64,000 nt of DNA, from positions 5,452,501-5,516,500 of the forward strand of contig NZ_JACHNC010000001.1 of assembly GCF_014205215.1 (NCBI RefSeq), given 5' to 3'. The position numbers were made by a program, and so were the translations under genes. Positions 1-9,063 of this stretch are shown piece by piece. The DNA is from Actinoplanes lobatus (lineage in GTDB: Bacteria > Actinomycetota > Actinomycetes > Mycobacteriales > Micromonosporaceae). The notes beneath the pieces are model-generated. The model was not told the origin of the DNA. It saw nothing but the letters and a program-made list of their open reading frames with translations, and did not search any database. Each line of letters starts with the position of its first letter. Position 1 is the first letter of the stretch.

Positions 1-700
1 GGACCGGCTCGCCGCCACACAGCCCGGCCTGGTGCGGGACGGCTGGGAGAGGCTGGACGCCGAACTGGACGCACCCGTCCCGGGAGCGGTCGAGCGCCTG
101 CTGACCCGGGCCGGGGTGGCCGAGCACACCGCCCGCCTGCTCGCCGCGACACCGGTGCTGCGACTGTCCTGGCTGGCCGCCGTGGTGTCGACGCTGGCGC
201 TCACGGCGGTGCTGGCCGCCGTCCTGCATCCGGTGGTCTTCCTGGCCGCGGCGCCGTTGCTGCCGGTCTGCGGGGTCGCGCTGTCGTTCGGGCCGCGCGC
301 CGATCCGACGTACGAGATCGCCGTGGTCGCCCCGATGCACACGTTCCGGCTGCTCCTGCTGCGCTGTGCGGCCGTGCTGTCGGCCACCACCGCGCTCAGC
401 GCGGTGGCGAGTCTCGCGGTGCCCGACGCCGGCCTGGCCGCCCTCGGCTGGTTTCTGCCGGCACTGACGCTGACGCTGCTCAGTCTCGCACTGACCGCCC
501 GCCTCGGCCCGGTCCTCGCCGCCGCCTGCGTGGCTCTCGGCTGGATCGCGGTGGTGGTGGCCACCCGGGGCGCCGGCGCGGGAGGTTCCGCCGTCTTCGT
601 CCCGGCCGGTCAGCTCGCGTCGGCGGTCGCCGCCGTGCTGGCCGCCGTCGTCCTCGCCCGGATCCACCGGGCGTTCGAATCCCCCAGGAGGTTCCGGTGA
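1..700 (+). CDS. Integral membrane protein, 5' end outside window
   Basis: The frame is open to the left edge, so the true start lies upstream; GTG 32 is only the first start codon inside the window. The visible part is a short charged N-terminal stretch followed by about five or six Ala/Leu/Val-rich membrane helices and a basic C-terminus (ending ESPRRFR). No enzyme motif is visible. Its stop overlaps the GTG of the ABC ATPase by four bases, and the ATPase ribosome site AGGAGG lies inside this gene, so the two are translationally coupled. It is probably an accessory subunit of the ABC exporter encoded downstream. The function is inferred from context only. Confidence 0.75.
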   Translation, partial: DRLAATQPGLVRDGWERLDAELDAPVPGAVERLLTRAGVAEHTARLLAATPVLRLSWLAAVVSTLALTAVLAAVLHPVVFLAAAPLLPVCGVALSFGPRADPTYEIAVVAPMHTFRLLLLRCAAVLSATTALSAVASLAVPDAGLAALGWFLPALTLTLLSLALTARLGPVLAAACVALGWIAVVVATRGAGAGGSAVFVPAGQLASAVAAVLAAVVLARIHRAFESPRRFR

Positions 701-1569
701 CCGTCGCCGCGGCCACGTCCGTGGTCCACGCGTCCGGCCTGACCCTGCGGTACGGCCGCACCGCCGCACTGTCCGATGTGTCCTTCACCCTGTACGACGG
801 CGTGACCGGCCTGGTCGGCCCGAACGGGGCGGGCAAGACGACGCTGCTGCGGATCGTCGCCACCGCGCTCCCGCCCGACCAGGGATCGCTCAGCGTGCTG
901 GGCAACGACCCGCGCACTCCGGCCGGCCGGCTCGCCGTGCGGCGCCGCCTCGGCTACCTGCCGCAGGATCCCGGTTTCCATCCGGGTTTCACCGCGTTCG
1001 AGTTCGTCGACTACGTGGCGATCCTCAAGGAACTGACCGACCGTCGCGCCCGCCATCAGGAGGTACGCCGGGTGCTGGACGCGGTCGGGCTGTCCGGTCA
1101 GCGCGGCCGGCGGATCCGGGCGCTGTCCGGCGGGATGCGGCAGCGGGTGGCGCTGGCCGCGGCGCTGGTCGGCGACCCGGACCTGCTCGTCCTCGACGAA
1201 CCGACGGTGGGCCTCGACCCCGAGCAGCGGCTGCGGTTCCGGGAGGTGATCGCGGAGCTGGGCGAGGGCCGCTCGGTGCTGCTGTCCACCCACCAGACCG
1301 AGGAGGTGATGGCGCTCTGCCAGCGCGTGGTCGTGCTGGACGGGGGCACGGTCCGGTTCGAGGGCGCCCCGGCGGATCTCGCCGCGCTCGCCCGGGGCCG
1401 GGTGTGGACCAGCGGCGCCCGGGTGCCCGGGGCGCTCGCGTCCTGGCGGGCCGGCGACGGGCGCTACCGCAACGTCGGCGACCCGCCGGCCGGTGCCGAC
1501 CTGCTCGAACCCACCGTCGAGGACGGCTATCTGACGCTCGTCGACGCTGATGAGGAGCCCACGCGATGA
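697..1569 (+). CDS. ABC transporter ATP-binding protein
   Basis: ATPase subunit of an export-type ABC transporter, 290 residues. Seen directly: Walker A GPNGAGKTT (about 41-49), Q-loop YLPQD (88-92), signature LSGGM (143-147), Walker B LLVLDEP (163-169) and switch His in STHQ (199). It belongs to the CcmA/drug-exporter class of single-domain ATPases. GTG 697 is supported by AGGAGG at 686-692 and by the GTGA overlap with the preceding gene. The stop overlaps the ATG of the permease at 1566. The substrate cannot be told from the sequence. Confidence 0.95.
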   Translation: MTVAAATSVVHASGLTLRYGRTAALSDVSFTLYDGVTGLVGPNGAGKTTLLRIVATALPPDQGSLSVLGNDPRTPAGRLAVRRRLGYLPQDPGFHPGFTAFEFVDYVAILKELTDRRARHQEVRRVLDAVGLSGQRGRRIRALSGGMRQRVALAAALVGDPDLLVLDEPTVGLDPEQRLRFREVIAELGEGRSVLLSTHQTEEVMALCQRVVVLDGGTVRFEGAPADLAALARGRVWTSGARVPGALASWRAGDGRYRNVGDPPAGADLLEPTVEDGYLTLVDADEEPTR

Positions 1570-3143
1570 CCGCCGCACTGGCCCGACGGCAGACCCCTGC
1601 CCCGTCACGGCCGGGCGATCCGCGCCGGGCCATGCTGGCCCTCACCCGGACCGAGGGGGTACGGCTGCTGCGCCATCCGGCGGTGATCGCCGGGCTGCTG
1701 CTGTTCACCGGCCCGGAGATCTACCGGTGGCTGACCGGCCGGGCCAACCGGTTCCCGGTCCTCCAGGACGAGGACTGGTCGACACAGTTCCTCGCCCTGC
1801 TGGTGCTGGGCGGCGGCGCGCTGATCGCGGCCAACCTCGCGGCGTTGCGCGCCGACCGGCACGCCACCACCGGGCTGTACGACACCCTCGTACTGCCTCC
1901 TCCGTGGCGGACCGGCGCCTTCCTGCTGGCCGTGCTGCCGTTCACGGTCCTGGTCGCGGTGCTGACCGCCACCCGGATCGCGCTGCTGGCCGCGCTGCCC
2001 GGCTCGGCCGGCCGCCCCGATCCCGCCGAGCTGGCCCTGCATCCCGCGGTGGTGCTGCTGTTCGGCGCGGCCGGGGTGCTGCTGGCGCGGCTGGCCCGTA
2101 CCGTGATCGTGGCGCCCTTGTTGTTGCTGGCCGCGGCCGTCGCCGTCTATGCCGCCGGGCTGTCGTCGCTGCCGGGTCACGTCCGCTGGCTGCTTCCGGT
2201 GGCCCTGGAGCAACCGCCGATGCCGGTGCCGGTCGCGCTGACGTCCCGGCCGTCCGGCTGGCACCTGGCGTACGTCTCCGGTCTGATCTTTCTGGTGGCG
2301 TTGGCCGCGCTGGCCGCAGCGGGCGCCCGGAGCCGCCGCCTCGTGATGGCCGGCGCGGCCGCCCTGTCCGTCACCGCCGGGGCCGGAGCGGCCCAGTACC
2401 TGCCGGTCGGCGACGCCGTCCGAAACGCCCGGGTCACCGCCGCCGAGCATCCCGCCGAGATGCAGGACTGCCGCTCGATCGGCTCGGTCACCTACTGCGC
2501 GTTCGGCGACTTCCGGTCCTGGACCGGCGGCTGGGACGCGGTGGTGCGCGGCGTGCTCCGCGGGGTTCCGGCCGAGGCGGCCGGCCGGCCGCTCGTCGTC
2601 AGGCAACGGGTGTCCACCGACGACCGGATGATCGACGGCCGGGTGGTGACCGCCGAGGAGCAGGTCGCCGCGGCGGCGGAATGGCAGCGGATCGAGCCCG
2701 GCGCGGTCACGGTCGGCACACGGTGGGGCGACGGCCGGTCCGAGATGTCGCTGGCCGGCCTGGTCGCGTACCGGATCGTCACCGGTGAGGCGGCGCCCGC
2801 ACACATCCCGGTCTGCGGCGCTCGCGGCGTGCTGGTCGCCTGGCTCGCCGGGCAGGCGACCCCGGCGACGGCCGCCGGCCTGCGGGCGGTCGACGCCACC
2901 AGCTGGGGCGGTGTGCCGTTCGGCGACATGCAGTTCCCGGTCGGGTTCTCGGTGCCGGACCGCGAGATGTCGGCGGCATCGGCGCTGCTACGGCGCCCAC
3001 CCGGGGACGTCGCCGCGACGGTCGCGCGCTCCTGGACCGAACTGACCGCCGCGGGCGCCACCGCCGACCGGGCCGGTGAGCTGCTCGGCGTCGGAGTCCC
3101 GCCGCTGCCGCCCGTCGAGGAGCGGACCCGGTGCGACGGATGA
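1566..3143 (+). CDS. ABC transporter membrane protein with large extracytoplasmic domain
   Basis: 525 residues. The N-terminal 270 or so residues hold about six hydrophobic segments, as in ABC-2 type permeases. One more hydrophobic stretch near residue 265-280 is followed by a long soluble C-terminal half with Cys residues (QDCRS, TYCAF, VCGA), probably outside the cell. ATG 1566 overlaps the ATPase stop (ATGA). The gene is the likely membrane partner of the ATPase at 697. No family-specific catalytic motif is visible, so the C-terminal half remains of unknown role. Confidence 0.85.
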   Translation: MTAALARRQTPAPSRPGDPRRAMLALTRTEGVRLLRHPAVIAGLLLFTGPEIYRWLTGRANRFPVLQDEDWSTQFLALLVLGGGALIAANLAALRADRHATTGLYDTLVLPPPWRTGAFLLAVLPFTVLVAVLTATRIALLAALPGSAGRPDPAELALHPAVVLLFGAAGVLLARLARTVIVAPLLLLAAAVAVYAAGLSSLPGHVRWLLPVALEQPPMPVPVALTSRPSGWHLAYVSGLIFLVALAALAAAGARSRRLVMAGAAALSVTAGAGAAQYLPVGDAVRNARVTAAEHPAEMQDCRSIGSVTYCAFGDFRSWTGGWDAVVRGVLRGVPAEAAGRPLVVRQRVSTDDRMIDGRVVTAEEQVAAAAEWQRIEPGAVTVGTRWGDGRSEMSLAGLVAYRIVTGEAAPAHIPVCGARGVLVAWLAGQATPATAAGLRAVDATSWGGVPFGDMQFPVGFSVPDREMSAASALLRRPPGDVAATVARSWTELTAAGATADRAGELLGVGVPPLPPVEERTRCDG

Positions 3144-3769
3144 GCGTACGGGTCCTGCCCCTGCTGGTGCTCCCGGCCGCGCGGGCCACACCGTGGACGG
3201 CATTCCTGGCCGCGGCCGGTGTGGGGCTGACGATCGTCGCCGTGCCCGCCGCCCTCCGGGTGGAACTGACCGCCGAGGATCTCGTGGGCCTGCTGCGCGC
3301 CGCCGCGGTCTGCGGTGCGCTCGGCCTGGCGTTCGTCCTGGACGACCCGGCCGCGCGCACCATCGCGACGGTGCCCACCCCGCGCCCGCTCCGGTACGCC
3401 GCCCGGGCCGGCGTCATCCTCCCCGCGGCGGCGGCCTGGTGGGCTCTCGTCCTGACGATCACCGGCGCCGGTGATGTCCTCCCGCTGGGCGGCGTCACGG
3501 TGGAGGCGGCCGCGCTCGGCGGGGTGGCGCTGGCGGCGGGGGCCGTCCGCCTGCGATCCGGCGACAGCGGCGGCATCGTGGCGGCCCCGGCCGTGTTGGT
3601 CCTGGTGGTCGCGGCGAGCCGGATCCCACCGAAGCTGGCCCTCTTCGTGCCGCCCGGCGACGAACGCTGGGCCGCCGCCCACGATCGCTGGGCCGTCCTG
3701 CTGGCGGCGGCCGTCGTGGTGTCGGTATGGGCCGCCGCGGAGCCGGTCCGACAGGGCCCTCAATGGTGA
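3131..3769 (+). CDS. Integral membrane protein of the ABC operon
   Basis: 212 residues with about six predicted membrane helices and no soluble domain. GTG 3131 is chosen because GAGGAG at 3117-3122 sits eight bases upstream; ATG 3140, which would give an ATGA overlap with the permease stop, is an alternative start. It is last in the coupled series that begins before the window. It is probably a further permease or accessory subunit of the same exporter. I recognise no named family. Confidence 0.75.
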   Translation: MRRMSVRVLPLLVLPAARATPWTAFLAAAGVGLTIVAVPAALRVELTAEDLVGLLRAAAVCGALGLAFVLDDPAARTIATVPTPRPLRYAARAGVILPAAAAWWALVLTITGAGDVLPLGGVTVEAAALGGVALAAGAVRLRSGDSGGIVAAPAVLVLVVAASRIPPKLALFVPPGDERWAAAHDRWAVLLAAAVVVSVWAAAEPVRQGPQW

Positions 3770-3799
3770 CCGAAATAGATTACAAAACCTCTTCAGGGT

Positions 3800-3870
3800 A
3801 CGACCGAAGCATTCCCGAAAGTGTTTCACGCATTGAACACGCTGATAGCCTGGGATGCGTTTCGCTTTCG
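3800..3870 (+). promoter_or_regulatory. Possible sigma-70-type promoter for the 3884 cassette
   Basis: The 114-base gap after the ABC operon is distinctly AT-richer than its surroundings. It contains TTTCAC, a 16-base spacer and TAGCCT, a plausible -35/-10 pair leading to the GTG at 3884. Matching is by eye only. Confidence 0.3.
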
Positions 3871-3883
3871 GGGGTGATCGGCT

Positions 3884-4294
3884 GTGAGCGAGGAAATGCA
3901 CGGTGCGGTGTTCGGTGGTCCGCTCGAACGGCTGCGCCAAGCCGCCCGGATCGACCTGCCACGCCTGGTGGACGAGTATGCGCAGATCCGCAACGCGTGT
4001 GAGACCACCTCGAGCTATGACGACCGGCTCGACCGGCCCGGCTACTTCGGGCCACCGGCTTTCCAGAGCAGCTGGACACGACTGCGCGACATCGTCTGGA
4101 CCGCCGCCGGCGAGACCAGCGACAACCTGTGGGAACTGTCGCAGGGCCTCGAAGCCGCGCTCAACCGCTTCCTCCACGAGGACGACATCGCGGCGCGCGA
4201 GATGGACGAGATCCGTGACCGCCTGCAGGGCGACAGGTCCCCGGGCAACGACGAGTGGACGGTAGGCCACGACAGCGGCGAATACCCGAGGTGA
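3884..4294 (+). CDS. Small helical protein, WXG100-like size and composition
   Basis: 136 residues, acidic and predicted mostly helical, with no signal peptide. It contains SSYDDR, FQSSWTRLRDIVWTAAGE and a charged C-terminal helix. Size, helical character and a Trp-containing central turn recall ESX/WXG100-associated proteins, but the classic WXG turn is not clear. GTG 3884 is the first start after the promoter-like gap. The stop overlaps GTG 4291 of the next gene, so the cassette is coupled. Function unknown; the export link is inference from the next three genes. Confidence 0.65.
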   Translation: MSEEMHGAVFGGPLERLRQAARIDLPRLVDEYAQIRNACETTSSYDDRLDRPGYFGPPAFQSSWTRLRDIVWTAAGETSDNLWELSQGLEAALNRFLHEDDIAAREMDEIRDRLQGDRSPGNDEWTVGHDSGEYPR

Positions 4295-5334
4295 CGATGG
4301 CGGATTTTCCGAAGAGTCTCGAGTTCGCGATCAGCGGCCTCGTCAACACGCTCGTCAACAAGGTCATGACCCGTGCGGGCGACGCCGACGCGCTCGAGGA
4401 ACTCGTCCAGGTCACCGGAGTTCCGTACGTCAGCGACGTCACGATTCGCGACTACGCCACCCGGAAGGCCGAGGAGATCTGGGGTCCCTACATGGAGCTT
4501 CCCCCACCCTCCTCGTTCGACGGAGCGATCGAGGCTCTGCGCGGCGCGCACCAACGGCTCACCAACACCGGGGTCACCAGCATCGAGGACGCCGAGCTGT
4601 TCAGCCTCGGCGCGCTGGTGCCGGACTTCATGGCGGACTTCCGGACCAATCAGGCCGGCTGGCGCGGCCGGACCATCGACGCCGTCCGCAGCGGCTACCT
4701 CGACCGGTGGGGAGGGATGGTGTTCCTCCAGGCCAACACCATCGCGCTCCTCTGGCTGGTGCTGCGGGGATATCAGGAGCAGGTCAGGCAGGCGCAGAAC
4801 GACGTGGTCAAACTCGTCGAACTCGCCGAGGAGGTCATCGCCGCGTACGACCCGCAGTCGCTGTGCGGATCGACCGAGAGCAAGAACCTGACGTTCAACA
4901 TCGCCATCGGTGTGCTGGGTGTCCTGTCCGCCGGCGCCGGGGCGGCCGGGATGGCCGTCGCCAGCGTGGTCGCGGCGGTCGGCGCGGCCGGCCTCGGCGT
5001 GGCCAAGGACATGTATGAGCCGGACGCGCCCCGGGACGCGGACATCGGGGGCGACAGTGTCGGCGCGATCTGGCAGAGCATCCTCGACGCGACCGAGAAG
5101 CTCCGCCTCCAATTCAGCGCATCAGAGAGGGAACTGCACGACATCATCGACGGATTTCACAACAGGGTCGTCAGCGGAAGCATTCTTCTCGGAGTGTCCG
5201 GAGCAGGGGTGAGACAGACCGTGCCGGCGCTGGAAGCGTTCCGGTCGAAGCCGTTGGGTGTGAGCGTCAGCAACCTGGAACGGCCGCGGACGGGTTCGGA
5301 CAATCCTGACCCGGCCCATTCGCCGGAGTACTGA
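4291..5334 (+). CDS. Helical protein with Gly/Ala-rich membrane-like core
   Basis: About 347 residues. GTG 4291 overlaps the previous stop (GTGA); ATG 4297 is equally possible. The first 200 residues look helical and contain a GWRG turn. Near the middle (about 210-245) is a long Gly/Ala/Val-rich hydrophobic stretch that could cross or insert into a membrane. The C-terminal 100 residues are polar and helical. This architecture resembles large ESX (type VII) substrates, but no family signature is certain. It lies between the small helical protein and a YbaB-like gene. Confidence 0.65.
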   Translation: MTMADFPKSLEFAISGLVNTLVNKVMTRAGDADALEELVQVTGVPYVSDVTIRDYATRKAEEIWGPYMELPPPSSFDGAIEALRGAHQRLTNTGVTSIEDAELFSLGALVPDFMADFRTNQAGWRGRTIDAVRSGYLDRWGGMVFLQANTIALLWLVLRGYQEQVRQAQNDVVKLVELAEEVIAAYDPQSLCGSTESKNLTFNIAIGVLGVLSAGAGAAGMAVASVVAAVGAAGLGVAKDMYEPDAPRDADIGGDSVGAIWQSILDATEKLRLQFSASERELHDIIDGFHNRVVSGSILLGVSGAGVRQTVPALEAFRSKPLGVSVSNLERPRTGSDNPDPAHSPEY

Positions 5335-5362
5335 TCCGCACCCGCATCGGAGGGGAGGAACC

Positions 5363-5899
5363 ATGGCCACCATCGCGGACGACCTCAACGCGATAGTCGT
5401 CAGGGCGAGTTCACCGGATGGGCGCATCGAAGGGGAGGTGGAGTCGCTGCAGCACATCACGCTGCGGTTCGTGCACGACAGCTATGAGCGGTACTACCGG
5501 GACCGTGACGCCGGGACGCTGGCGCATCAACTCGGGCGCGGGGCGACGTTGATGGCCGCGGCATACCAGAAAGCGCGGCGGGAGGTCATGCGCGCGCACA
5601 GCTTCGAGCGGTACAGCGAGCTGAGCCCGCCGTTCTCGTCCCGGCATCGGGAGTACCTGGAGCGGGGAGCGAGACTCACCGCGCACGGCAGCTCGCCGGA
5701 TCGGGAGATCGTGGTGACGACGGTCGGCCTCCTCGACTTCCACGTAAGCATCGCGCCCGACGTGATGGAACGCCACGACGAGCGGGAATTTCTCCAGCTC
5801 GCCGACCGCGCGATGAGGGACCTGCAGGCCGGCCATCAGCGGGCGCACACCGAGTTGCGGCACGAGCTGTATCTGAAATACAGGGACAGGGAACGGTGA
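5363..5899 (+). CDS. YbaB/EbfC-like protein
   Basis: 178 residues. The first 50 residues (IVVRASSPDGRIEGEVES followed by a beta/helix pattern) resemble the YbaB/EbfC fold that often accompanies actinobacterial WXG-type genes. The C-terminal half has a similar SSPDREIVVTTVGLLDFHV strand pattern, as if the unit were duplicated. ATG 5363 is preceded by GGAGGGGAGGAA. The stop overlaps the GTG of the lipoprotein gene at 5896. DNA binding is known for YbaB proper; for this relative it is inference. Confidence 0.6.
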   Translation: MATIADDLNAIVVRASSPDGRIEGEVESLQHITLRFVHDSYERYYRDRDAGTLAHQLGRGATLMAAAYQKARREVMRAHSFERYSELSPPFSSRHREYLERGARLTAHGSSPDREIVVTTVGLLDFHVSIAPDVMERHDEREFLQLADRAMRDLQAGHQRAHTELRHELYLKYRDRER

Positions 5900-6714
5900 A
5901 TCACCTCCCGCGACTGCCACGACGGCGCCTGCTCGCGGCCGCGCTCGGTGCGGCCGGCCTCGCGGTGACCGCCGGCTGCACCGGGCCGCCGGAGAACCAC
6001 GACCCGCCCGAGCCGTCGGCCAGTCCCGACCCGGCGATGCTTCGCGACGACATTGTCGATGGAGTCACCGTCGACGAGCGGGGATTCGCGACCTTCCCCG
6101 TACCGAGTGGCGACGCCACGAGGCGCATCGTCGGCGCGGCGGCGGTCTTCCGGAACGGTTCGGACCAGCCGATCAGGGTCCATGTCCGTTTCCAGTTCGT
6201 GGACGGCGCGGGGCGGGGGTGGCGTTCCGAGGACCTGAACGACTGGCAGGCGATCGTCAATGCGGGCTGGGCCTACCTGCCGGCGGGGCAGGCCGTCGAA
6301 CTCGGGGGCATTCTGCAGGTCGGCGCGGACGAGGCCGGGCGGGTCGCGCGGATCGTGCTGGACGTGACGGGGGAGGGGATACCGCCGCCGCGGTCCGTGC
6401 TGCTGCCGGCGAGGATCGATGCGTTGCGGCACCGGCCCACCCCGAAGGACGAGTGGGACTACGTCTCGTTCGACGTGGACAACCCCACCGCCGGTTTCGA
6501 GGAGCCGAACTACGGCCTGGTGTACCGGTCCACCGACGGGCGCCTGATCGGCGGATGGTTCGTCGACCGTGCCCACTGGTGGGACATCGAGTCGGCGCTG
6601 CCGGAGGGCGAGACCGACGAGTACCCCCGGGGCATCAGCCGCCACACCCTGCCCACGTGGCTGCCGCCGGACATCCAGCCGAGCGGCGTGACCATGTACG
6701 TGTGGCCGCGGTGA
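5896..6714 (+). CDS. Tat-type lipoprotein of unknown function
   Basis: 272 residues. The N-terminus reads RLPRRRLLAAALGAAGLA, an RR motif and hydrophobic stretch ending in a lipobox VTAGC, so the product should be exported and lipid-anchored. The mature part has a DPPEPSASPDP linker and then an extracellular beta-rich domain with many Trp residues. GTG 5896 overlaps the previous stop by four bases. It closes the cassette that starts at 3884. No catalytic motif is visible. Confidence 0.75.
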   Translation: MNHLPRLPRRRLLAAALGAAGLAVTAGCTGPPENHDPPEPSASPDPAMLRDDIVDGVTVDERGFATFPVPSGDATRRIVGAAAVFRNGSDQPIRVHVRFQFVDGAGRGWRSEDLNDWQAIVNAGWAYLPAGQAVELGGILQVGADEAGRVARIVLDVTGEGIPPPRSVLLPARIDALRHRPTPKDEWDYVSFDVDNPTAGFEEPNYGLVYRSTDGRLIGGWFVDRAHWWDIESALPEGETDEYPRGISRHTLPTWLPPDIQPSGVTMYVWPR

Positions 6715-6846
6715 CCACATCGACTGTCGATGGCCTTGAGGGGTGTCGGCCCGTCGTCAAGAGTTGGCTGATGCCGCTGAACAACCGCCGAATTGCTGTC
6801 GAATCCGTCACATTGCCGAAGGAGGCGCCCGGGGCGTCCGTCATGA

Positions 6847-8502
6847 GTGGCCATGAAAACTCGTGAGGACGTGCAGGTCTGGCTGCCCGGGGCGATCCGC
6901 CCGGCCGACGCCGTCATCGACGGCTATCGCCGCCTCGGGCTCTGGCACGACGAGCACCTGCTGACCCATCTGGAACGGCACCGGCGGCAGCGGCCGAACG
7001 CGACCGCGCTCATCGGCTTCCACGCCGAGGGCCCGGCCGACGTGGTGTCCTGGTCGCGGTACGCCGCGGAGGTGGAGAAGTACGCCGCGGCCCTGCGCGC
7101 GCTCGGCGTCGGTCCCGGGCAGGTCGTCGCCGTCCAGATGCCGAACCGCTGGGAGACCGCCGCGCTGATGCTCGCCGTCATGCACACCGGCGCGATCCTG
7201 GCACCGTTGGTCACCGCCATCCGCGGGCGGGAGCTCGAGAAGATGCTCGTCCAGCTGCGGGCCACCGTCGTGGTGACGGTCGGCGAGTGGGCCGGCTTCG
7301 ACCACGCGTCATCCCTCGCCGAACTGGCCGGCCGCCTGCCGGATCTGCGGCACCGGGTCGTGCTCGGCTCGAAGTCGGGCGGCGAGATCGATTTCGACGC
7401 CCACTTCCGGAACACCGACTGGACCGCCGACCACCCGTCGCCGCTGGCGCACAGCGTCGCCGACCCGGACAACGTCGCCGTGGTGCTCTTCACCTCCGGC
7501 ACGACCGGCGAACCCAAGGCCGTCCTGCACACGGCCAGCACCCTCCAGGCCGGCGCAGCGCCCGTGGTGAACGAGGAGAAGCTCGGAACCGGCGACGTCA
7601 GCTACAACCCGCACAACCTGACACACATCTTCGGCATCACCACCGGCCTCGCCTTCCCGCTGCTCAGCGGCGGCTCGGCGGTCCTGCTCGACACCTGGTC
7701 ACCGGCCCGGGCGGCCGAGATCATCCGGGACGCGCGGGTGACGGTCTTCTCCGGCGCCGCGGTCTTCCTCGATGCGGTCGCCAAAGTGGCGGACGACCTG
7801 TCCTCGCTGCGCCTGCTGTGCTGCGCCGCCGCCCCGGTGCCGCCGAAGCTGGTCCGGGAGATCCACGCGAAACTCGGCGTGCCGCTACGGGCCGGCTGGG
7901 GCATGACCGAGGTGCCGCTGGGCACCTTCACCCGCGCCGGCGACCCGGTCGACCACGCCACCATCAGCGACGGACGGCCACCGGCCACCCTGGAACTCGA
8001 TCTGCGCGTCGAGGGCACGCTCTCCAAAGAAAACCCGGCCCGGCTGTACGTCCGTGGCGCCGCGCTGTGCATCGCGCTCGTCGGGCGGGACACCGGCACG
8101 GTCCACGTGCTCGCCGACCACGACAACGGCTGGTTCGACACCGGGGATCTGGTCCTGCCGGACGGTCACGGCGGCATCCGCCTGGCCGGGCGGGCCGCCG
8201 ACCGGGTCGGCGGAATCCTGATGGTCCCGGTGGCCGACGTCGAGGCCCAGCTGCTGGAGCATCCGGCGGTCGCGGACGTCGCCATCGTCGGCTACGAGGA
8301 CGAGCACGGGCACGACGCGCCCTGCGCGGTCGTCGTCCCGGCCGGCGAACCGCCCACACTCGCCGGCCTGCGCACCTATCTCGACGGTGTCGGGATGACC
8401 GAGTTCTACCAGCCGACCCGGCTCGAACTGGTGCCGATGCTGCCCCGCACGGTCAGCGGCAAGGTGCTGAAGCGGGAGCTGCGCGACCGGCTCAAACGCT
8501 GA
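6847..8502 (+). CDS. AMP-dependent acyl-CoA synthetase/ligase
   Basis: ANL-superfamily adenylating enzyme, 551 residues. It activates a carboxylic acid as an acyl-AMP and then, presumably, as a CoA thioester. Seen directly: the P-loop-like LFTSGTTGEPKAV motif (about 215-227), a GWGMTE motif, GWFDTGDL (about 428-435) with the hinge AGRAADRV, and the C-terminal catalytic Lys region SGKVLKREL. The length fits the 2,3-dihydroxybenzoate-AMP ligase / cyclohexanecarboxylate-CoA ligase group, but the substrate is unknown. GTG 6847 or ATG 6853 may be used; GGAGG at 6821-6825 is rather far upstream. It stands alone on this strand. Confidence 0.92.
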   Translation: MAMKTREDVQVWLPGAIRPADAVIDGYRRLGLWHDEHLLTHLERHRRQRPNATALIGFHAEGPADVVSWSRYAAEVEKYAAALRALGVGPGQVVAVQMPNRWETAALMLAVMHTGAILAPLVTAIRGRELEKMLVQLRATVVVTVGEWAGFDHASSLAELAGRLPDLRHRVVLGSKSGGEIDFDAHFRNTDWTADHPSPLAHSVADPDNVAVVLFTSGTTGEPKAVLHTASTLQAGAAPVVNEEKLGTGDVSYNPHNLTHIFGITTGLAFPLLSGGSAVLLDTWSPARAAEIIRDARVTVFSGAAVFLDAVAKVADDLSSLRLLCCAAAPVPPKLVREIHAKLGVPLRAGWGMTEVPLGTFTRAGDPVDHATISDGRPPATLELDLRVEGTLSKENPARLYVRGAALCIALVGRDTGTVHVLADHDNGWFDTGDLVLPDGHGGIRLAGRAADRVGGILMVPVADVEAQLLEHPAVADVAIVGYEDEHGHDAPCAVVVPAGEPPTLAGLRTYLDGVGMTEFYQPTRLELVPMLPRTVSGKVLKRELRDRLKR

Positions 8503-8507
8503 GGTGA

Positions 8508-8805
8508 TCAGTGGGGGTTGGCCTGGTAGCCGTGGATGTCAGACTCTGGGGTGCCGGCGCGGCGGCACACCTGGACGTGGTCGGCTTCGGGCTCAGTTGT
8601 GGAGGCCGGCCGCCTGCCCCAGTCGATTCACGAATCGAACCCGGACGTCACCGCCGCCGCTCGCGTTGTTTTCGGGGGCAGAGCTGCTGCAGGCTCCGAT
8701 CGCACGGCAGGCTCGTGGGGCCGCGACGGACGATGACGCCAAGCCGAGTGTGGCCGTCAGCAGGCCGATCGCTGCTGCCACCAGTCCAGTGGTACGTCCC
8801 GTCAC
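8508..8805 (-). pseudogene. Small secreted protein, apparently frameshifted
   Basis: From GTG 8805 the first frame gives a clear signal peptide (TGRTTGLVAAAIGLLTATLG, then SSSVAA), two Cys residues and a Ser/Asn/Gly-rich stretch, stopping at 8593. The next frame is open from 8627 down to TGA 8508 with almost all codons ending in G or C. It encodes a tail containing EADHVQVCRRAGTPESDIHG. The tail ends five bases from the convergent ligase stop, where a real gene end is expected. A one-base change in 8596-8627 would fuse the parts into about 98 residues. Function unknown. It may be a true frameshift, a sequencing error or programmed. Confidence 0.5.
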
Positions 8806-9063
8806 GCCGCCCCCACTTCCGCTGTTCTCCGAAGTGGAACTCTATAGCTCTGCCACGGCCGGCAAAGGTCGCCACCGTTGTGCCAATAGCAACCGCGATG
8901 GTTAACCCTACGTTCAGGGTCGGTCGAACGGATGAATCAACGAGGAGTCAACGCCTGCACGCCGGTCCGCAGGGCACCCGATCAACGTACCGGCCAAGGG
9001 GGTTGATCTTCGAAAGGGTTGACCAACCGGCCTAGCGGACATGCAGATCATGGAAGCGGCGAG

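Noticed and set aside
2492..4270. 592-codon minus-strand frame across the ABC permease
   Set aside because: Antisense shadow across several coupled plus-strand genes.
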